From Caulobacteraceae bacterium (GTDB lineage: Bacteria > Pseudomonadota > Alphaproteobacteria > Caulobacterales > Caulobacteraceae), in NCBI GenBank assembly GCA_003136615.1, contig PLFA01000042.1, positions 24,490 through 35,800 of the forward strand: a stretch of DNA of 11,311 bases, written 5' to 3'. Shown in pieces: positions 7,668 to 11,311 of the stretch. Made by a program: the position numbers and the translations under genes. The notes below the pieces were generated by a model, which worked only from the letters and a program-made list of their open reading frames with translations, was not told the origin of the DNA and searched no databases. How positions within the stretch are numbered: the stretch's first letter is position 1; each line of letters starts with the position of its first letter.

Positions 7668-7695
7668 TCTCCCCCGCGCCCTTGCGTGGGGGAGG
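7668..7695 (+). other. Strong intercistronic hairpin between pstS and pstC
   Basis: CTCCCCCGCGC (7669-7679) pairs with GCGTGGGGGAG (7684-7694) around a CCTT loop, with a single G-U wobble; 7668/7695 can add another wobble. It begins eight bases after the pstS stop. No T-run follows, and the operon clearly continues, so partial attenuation or 3'-end protection of a pstS mRNA is likelier than full termination. It would give more binding protein than permease, as the REP element between pstS and pstC is thought to do in E. coli. The 3' arm contains the purine-rich GGGGGAGG, a possible ribosome site. Confidence 0.72.
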
Positions 7696-7703
7696 ACGAG
7701 CTA

Positions 7704-7724
7704 ATGAATAGGCGGCTGACGTGA
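7704..7724 (+). other. Possible six-codon leader ORF coupled to pstC
   Basis: ATG at 7704 opens MNRRLT and stops at TGA 7722-7724, overlapping the GTG start of pstC (7721). GGGGGAGG lies about nine bases before it, inside the 3' arm of the intercistronic hairpin. pstC itself has only AGGCGG before its GTG. This could couple pstC translation to hairpin opening, but so short an ORF can arise by chance. Confidence 0.22.
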
Positions 7725-8692
7725 CCGACTCCCTTCCCTCATCGGAAGCCAAGCAGGCGCGGGCCAGCGAAGCGGCGGACCGCGCCTTCCGGTGGCTGAC
7801 GGCGGCCATGGCCCTGGCGGTGCTTGTTATCCTGGGCGCCACGGGCTTCTCCATGTTCTGGGGCGGTCGCCTCGCCTTCCAGACCTTCGGGCTTCACTTC
7901 ATTGTCAGCACGGACTGGGACGCCGTTTCCCACCAGTTCGGGGCCTTGATCCCGATCTATGGCACGCTGGTCACCGCCGCGATTTCTCTGATCATCGGGG
8001 TGCCCGCCAGCTTCGGGATCGCCTTCACCCTCACCGAGACCGCCCCGCGCTGGCTGCGTCAGCCCCTGTCGGTGGCCGTCGAGCTTTTGGCCTCCATTCC
8101 CAGCATCATCTACGGGATGTGGGGTCTCTTCGTGTTCGCGCCCTTCATGGCCGCCGATATCGAGCCCTGGCTTAACGACCATCTGGCGAATGCGCCGGTC
8201 CTCTCCACCCTGTTTACCGGTCCTCCTATCGGCATCGGCATGCTCACCGCCGGCATTATCCTGGGGATCATGATTATCCCCTTCATCAGCTCGGTGATGT
8301 GGACCGTCTTCAACGCCGTGCCGCCCCAACTCAAGGAATCGGCCATTGCGCTGGGCGCCACGCGCAGCGAGGTGATGATGAAGGTGACGCTGCCCTACAC
8401 CCGAAACGCCGTGGTGGGGGCGATTTTCCTCGGCCTCGGTCGGGCGCTCGGCGAAACCATGGCGGTCACCTTTGTGCTGGGCAACGCCCACGAGTTCGCC
8501 AAGTCCCTGCTTATGCCCGGCAATTCCATCGCCGCGGTCATCGCCAATGAGTTCACTGAAGCCGATTCGCCGATCTATACGTCTTCCCTCATTGCCCTCG
8601 GCTTCCTGCTTTTTGTGGTGACCTTCATCGTGCTCGCCATCGCCCGCCTGTTTCTCTACCGCCTCGGGCGGATCGAAGGGGCGCGGCCGTGA
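7721..8692 (+). CDS. pstC: Phosphate ABC transporter permease PstC
   Basis: One of the two inner-membrane channel subunits of the Pst importer; 323 aa, normal for the family. After a hydrophilic N-terminus of about 25 residues come TM1 (27-47), the MetI-like core starting near 76 (LIPIYGTLVTAAISLIIGVPASFGI), SIPSIIYGMWGLFVFAPF (125-142), IGMLTAGIILGIMIIPFISS (about 172-191) and a last helix at 290-313. The ATPase-docking EAA loop is at 206-220 (ESAIALGATRSEVMM). The charged GRALGET motif at 240-246 matches the Arg/Glu region of the transport path in E. coli PstC. GTG start, with AGGCGG five bases upstream. Separated from pstS by 60 bp containing a strong hairpin; its TGA overlaps the pstA start by four bases, implying translational coupling. 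Confidence 0.97.
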   Translation: MTDSLPSSEAKQARASEAADRAFRWLTAAMALAVLVILGATGFSMFWGGRLAFQTFGLHFIVSTDWDAVSHQFGALIPIYGTLVTAAISLIIGVPASFGIAFTLTETAPRWLRQPLSVAVELLASIPSIIYGMWGLFVFAPFMAADIEPWLNDHLANAPVLSTLFTGPPIGIGMLTAGIILGIMIIPFISSVMWTVFNAVPPQLKESAIALGATRSEVMMKVTLPYTRNAVVGAIFLGLGRALGETMAVTFVLGNAHEFAKSLLMPGNSIAAVIANEFTEADSPIYTSSLIALGFLLFVVTFIVLAIARLFLYRLGRIEGARP

Positions 8693-9531
8693 ACCTCCTG
8701 GTCCTCCGCCGAAAGCTGTTCGACGCGGTGATGATCGCGCTTTCCTTGGGCGCGACCGCTTTCACCCTGTTCTGGCTAGCCTGGATTCTATGGACCACGG
8801 TCACCCAAGGCGCCTCGGCCCTTAAGCTTTCCATCTTCACCCAGATGACCCCGCCGCCCGGCTCCGACGGCGGCTTGCTCAACGCCTTTTTCGGCAGCTT
8901 CATGATGGTGGTTCTCGGCGTCGTCATCGCCACGCCCATCGGTGTTCTCGCGGCCATCTATCTGGCGGAATATAAGCGCGGAACCCGCGTCGCGGGGGTG
9001 ATCGGGTTCGTGAACGACATCCTCCTTAGCGCCCCCTCCATCGTCATCGGCCTCTTCATCTATGAGCTGCTGGTCCTGCCCTTTGGCCACTTCTCGGGGT
9101 ATGCGGGCGGGGTGGCCCTGGCGATGATCATGCTGCCCATCGTCGTGCGATCAAGCGCCGTCGCCCTGGAACTTGTGCCGCCGGAAACCCGCGAAGCCGC
9201 CCTGGCGCTGGGCCTTCCCAGGTGGAAGGTCACCTTGTCGGTTATCGCCAGGGCCGCGCGGCCTGGCATCATCACGGGCCTTCTCCTGGGCGTGGCGCGG
9301 ATCAGCGGGGAGACCGCGCCGCTCCTCTTCACCGCCTTGAACAATCAGTACTGGACGGCCAATCCGGGCGCGCCGATGGCCAATATCCCCGTGGTCATCT
9401 TCCAGTACGCCATGAGCCCCTATGACAATTGGCACGCCCTGGCCTGGGCCGGGGCCTTCATCGTCATGCTGTTTGTCCTCACGCTCGGCATCATCACCCG
9501 CGTGGTCTTCCGCCAGGGGGCCCGGTCATGA
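8689..9531 (+). CDS. pstA: Phosphate ABC transporter permease PstA
   Basis: Second inner-membrane channel subunit, partnering PstC; 280 aa, typical length. TM1 spans about 13-35 (AVMIALSLGATAFTLFWLAWIL). The MetI-like domain begins near 67 (FFGSFMMVVLGVVIATPIGVL), with SAPSIVIGLFIYELLV at 114-129, an EAA loop at 168-181 (REAALALGLPRWKV) that docks the ATPase, and GVARISGETAPLLF at 201-214, characteristic of PstA. The final helix is about 251-270. GTG start inside the pstC stop (GTGA overlap), and its own TGA overlaps the ATG of the next gene (ATGA). These overlaps suggest tight translational coupling and fixed stoichiometry. Confidence 0.97.
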   Translation: MNLLVLRRKLFDAVMIALSLGATAFTLFWLAWILWTTVTQGASALKLSIFTQMTPPPGSDGGLLNAFFGSFMMVVLGVVIATPIGVLAAIYLAEYKRGTRVAGVIGFVNDILLSAPSIVIGLFIYELLVLPFGHFSGYAGGVALAMIMLPIVVRSSAVALELVPPETREAALALGLPRWKVTLSVIARAARPGIITGLLLGVARISGETAPLLFTALNNQYWTANPGAPMANIPVVIFQYAMSPYDNWHALAWAGAFIVMLFVLTLGIITRVVFRQGARS

Positions 9532-10328
9532 ACGAGATGCCTCACACCAGCTTGCCCCCCGCCGCGATGAACGCGCCCGCGAAAATGCGGACCCGCGATC
9601 TCAGCTTCTTTTACGGCGCGCGCGAGGCCCTGAAGTCCATTAGCCTCGATTTTCTTGAAAACCAGATCACCGCCATCATCGGACCGTCCGGCTGCGGAAA
9701 GTCGACACTGCTGCGCGCCTTGAACAGGATCTATGACCTTTATCCCGGTCAGCGGGCCGAGGGCGAAATCCTGCTGAACGGCGAGAACATCCTCTCGCCC
9801 GGCGTCAATGTCGCCTATGTACGTCGGCGGGTGGGCATGGTGTTCCAGAAGCCCACGCCCTTTCCCCTGTCTATCCGCGACAACATCACCTTCGCGCTGG
9901 GCCATTTCGAGCGCCTCTCCAAGGCGGACATGGCGGACCGCGTGGAAGAGGCCCTGCGCCAGGCGGCGCTCTGGGACGAGGTGAAGGACATCTTGGGCCG
10001 CAGCGCGCTCTCCCTTTCAGGAGGCCAGCAGCAGAGGCTCTCCATAGCCCGCACCCTGGCCATCCGGCCCCAAGTGATCCTGCTTGATGAGCCGACCTCC
10101 GCCCTGGACCCGCTCTCCACCAACAAGATCGAGGAACTGCTCGACCAGCTGGTGCGGCAATTTACGGTGATCATCGTCACCCACAACCTGCAGCAGGCGG
10201 CGCGAGCCTCGCAGCGGACAATCTTCATGTATGACGGCGAAGTCATCGAAGCGGGCGTCACCGAAGAGATGTTCATGGCGCCCCGCGAGCGGCGAACCGC
10301 GGACTATATTTCGGGGCGGTTTGGATGA
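9528..10328 (+). CDS. pstB: Phosphate ABC transporter ATP-binding protein PstB, first copy
   Basis: Cytoplasmic ATPase that powers phosphate import; 266 aa (E. coli PstB is 257). All catalytic elements are present: Walker A GPSGCGKST (52-60), Q-loop VFQKPTPFP (Q107), signature LSGGQQQR (163-170), Walker B VILLDE (183-188) with D-loop SALDP, and switch His in THN (H219). The ATG at 9528 overlaps the pstA stop (ATGA) and was preferred over an in-frame start at 9429 inside pstA. It is followed by a second intact pstB in a four-base overlap. Relative to copy 2 it is less canonical around SIRDNITFALGHF and DPLSTNKIEELLDQL, so the two may be specialised halves of a heterodimer or interchangeable homodimers. 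Confidence 0.95.
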   Translation: MNEMPHTSLPPAAMNAPAKMRTRDLSFFYGAREALKSISLDFLENQITAIIGPSGCGKSTLLRALNRIYDLYPGQRAEGEILLNGENILSPGVNVAYVRRRVGMVFQKPTPFPLSIRDNITFALGHFERLSKADMADRVEEALRQAALWDEVKDILGRSALSLSGGQQQRLSIARTLAIRPQVILLDEPTSALDPLSTNKIEELLDQLVRQFTVIIVTHNLQQAARASQRTIFMYDGEVIEAGVTEEMFMAPRERRTADYISGRFG

Positions 10329-11143
10329 GCCTCCTTGACGCCGAAGCGCCCGAGCGGCCCCTGAACCATATCGCGAGCCTGGATCCGGCGCGGGTGAAGC
10401 TCGCCGTGGACAGTCTCGATTTCTATTACGGCAAGACCCATGCCCTCAAAGGCGTCTCGATGGGCTTCGAAGCCCGGGCGGTCACCGCGCTGATCGGCCC
10501 CTCGGGCTGTGGGAAATCAACCCTGCTGCGCACTCTGAACCGCATGTATTCCCTCTATCCGGGGCAGCGCGCGACCGGTCGCATCATGCTGGGGGACGAA
10601 AATCTGCTGGCGCCGGGCCTCGACCTCTCAAAGCTGCGGGCGCGGATTGGCATGGTGTTCCAGAAACCCACGCCCTTTCCCATGTCGATCTTCGACAATG
10701 TGGCCTTCGGGGTACGTCTCTATGAGTCCCTGAACCGGGCCGATCTGGACGCGCGCGTGGAAGAATCCCTTCGCCGCGCGGCGATATGGGATGAGGTCAA
10801 GGACAAGCTGAAGACCTCGGCTCTAAGCCTCTCCGGCGGTCAGCAACAGCGCCTGTGCGTCGCCCGCTGCATCGCCGTGCGCCCCGAGATCCTGTTGCTG
10901 GATGAGCCGACCTCAGCCCTGGACCCCATCTCCAGCGCCAAGCTCGAGGAAACCATCGCCCAGCTCAAGGCCGACTACACGATCATCATCGTGACCCATA
11001 ATATGGGCCAGGCCGCGCGGGTCTCGAAACACACCGCCTTCATGTATCTGGGCGAACTGGTGGAGTTCGGCGAGACCGAGAGCCTGTTCACGCGGCCGGT
11101 GACGCGCCGCGCCTCCGACTATATCACCGGTCGGTTTGGCTAG
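10325..11143 (+). CDS. pstB: Phosphate ABC transporter ATP-binding protein PstB, second copy
   Basis: Second complete Pst ATPase, 272 aa. Walker A GPSGCGKST is at 58-66, Q-loop VFQKPTPFP (Q113), signature LSGGQQQR at 169-176, Walker B ILLLDE at 189-194, D-loop SALDP, and switch His in VTHN (H225). Its SIFDNVAFGVRLY and DPISSAKLEETI segments match canonical PstB best. It has a variable N-terminal extension (MSLLDAEAPERPLNHIASLD). The ATG overlaps the TGA of copy 1 (GGATGA), so both should be made from the same message. It shares long near-identical stretches with copy 1, indicating paralogy, but with enough divergence that the duplication is not recent. No hairpin follows, so readthrough into phoU is possible. 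Confidence 0.96.
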   Translation: MSLLDAEAPERPLNHIASLDPARVKLAVDSLDFYYGKTHALKGVSMGFEARAVTALIGPSGCGKSTLLRTLNRMYSLYPGQRATGRIMLGDENLLAPGLDLSKLRARIGMVFQKPTPFPMSIFDNVAFGVRLYESLNRADLDARVEESLRRAAIWDEVKDKLKTSALSLSGGQQQRLCVARCIAVRPEILLLDEPTSALDPISSAKLEETIAQLKADYTIIIVTHNMGQAARVSKHTAFMYLGELVEFGETESLFTRPVTRRASDYITGRFG

Positions 11144-11153
11144 ATCGCCGGAT

Positions 11154-11187
11154 GTCTCACCAAGCTGTCACAATTACCCTCTAATAT
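11154..11187 (+). promoter_or_regulatory. PhoB box and -10 element: separate promoter for phoU
   Basis: GTCTCAC (11154-11160) and CTGTCAC (11165-11171) are spaced 11 bp apart by CAAG. A weaker ACCCTCT follows at 11176. Exactly ten bases after the 18-bp box is TAATAT (11182-11187), a near-consensus -10 at the spacing known for PhoB promoters. It lies 53 bp before the phoU ATG. The neighbouring -10 makes this the most convincing of the three Pho boxes in the window. Confidence 0.72.
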
Positions 11188-11240
11188 CGGAACCTTAGCC
11201 GCCGTGTGATTCGGCTCTATGCTCAAGATTGGCGATCGCC

Positions 11241-11311
11241 ATGGAACACACTGTCAAAGCCTTCGACGAAGAACTGGACGCCATGACGGCGGAGCTCTCC
11301 CGCATGGGAGG
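11241..11311 (+). CDS. phoU: Phosphate signalling protein PhoU (N-terminus only, cut by right edge)
   Basis: Only 23 codons are visible, beginning EHTVKAFDEELDAMTAELSR, which matches the conserved start of PhoU (HTVKAFDEEL). PhoU is a cytoplasmic helical-bundle protein that links the state of the Pst transporter to the PhoR kinase and so keeps the Pho regulon off in high phosphate. ATG at 11241 has no strong ribosome site; an in-frame TTG 12 bases upstream is a possible alternative. Its position after pstB is the usual one, but it has its own PhoB box and promoter in the 97-bp gap. phoB or phoR may follow beyond the window. Confidence 0.88.
   Translation, partial: MEHTVKAFDEELDAMTAELSRMG

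Noticed and set aside
7739..8491. 250-aa minus-strand frame opposite pstC
   Set aside because: Extremely His/Gly/Arg/Asp-rich complement of permease codons, with no hydrophobic core or domain.

Overview
The window looks like chromosomal DNA from a GC-rich Gram-negative bacterium, most likely an alphaproteobacterium. The evidence is two outer-membrane porins ending in phenylalanine, GTG/TTG starts, and a pst operon preceded by PhoB-type boxes. A finer placement (for example the acid-tolerant Acetobacteraceae or a relative) would be a guess. I see no mobile elements, tRNA or rRNA genes, or CRISPR arrays.

Layout. (1) Positions 1-2780, minus strand: most of an RND drug/solute efflux pump permease of the HAE1 type, whose C-terminus lies beyond the left edge. 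(2) 2781-3026: a divergent intergenic region with an AT-rich perfect inverted repeat that may be an operator. (3) 3027-4535, plus strand: a general (OmpC/Porin_4-like) outer-membrane porin, probably starting at TTG. (4) 4536-4628: a convergent terminator region, including a UUCG-loop hairpin for the minus-strand gene. (5) 4629-6359, minus strand: a DcaP-like trimeric porin with an N-terminal coiled coil. (6) 6360-6640: a divergent control region with two separate outward-facing PhoB boxes, one per direction, plus a leader hairpin before pstS. (7) 6641-11143, plus strand: pstS, pstC, pstA and two tandem pstB genes, with four-base start/stop overlaps from pstC onward. (8) 11144-11240: a third PhoB box with a well-spaced -10 element. 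(9) 11241 to the end: the first 23 codons of phoU.

How the genes work together. The right half is a phosphate-starvation module. The DcaP-like porin would let phosphate or a phosphorylated solute cross the outer membrane. PstS would bind phosphate in the periplasm, PstC/PstA would form the inner-membrane channel, and PstB1/PstB2 would supply ATPase activity. PhoU would couple transport to the PhoR/PhoB sensor, which is not in the window. The three PhoB-like boxes are the main support for treating the porin, pstS and phoU as one regulon with three promoters. The unusual points are the Pho-controlled DcaP-like porin, the duplicated intact pstB, a strong hairpin between pstS and pstC, and a separate Pho promoter for phoU. 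Nothing here points to a wholly unknown system. The left half (efflux pump and general porin) shows no Pho signature and is probably unrelated.
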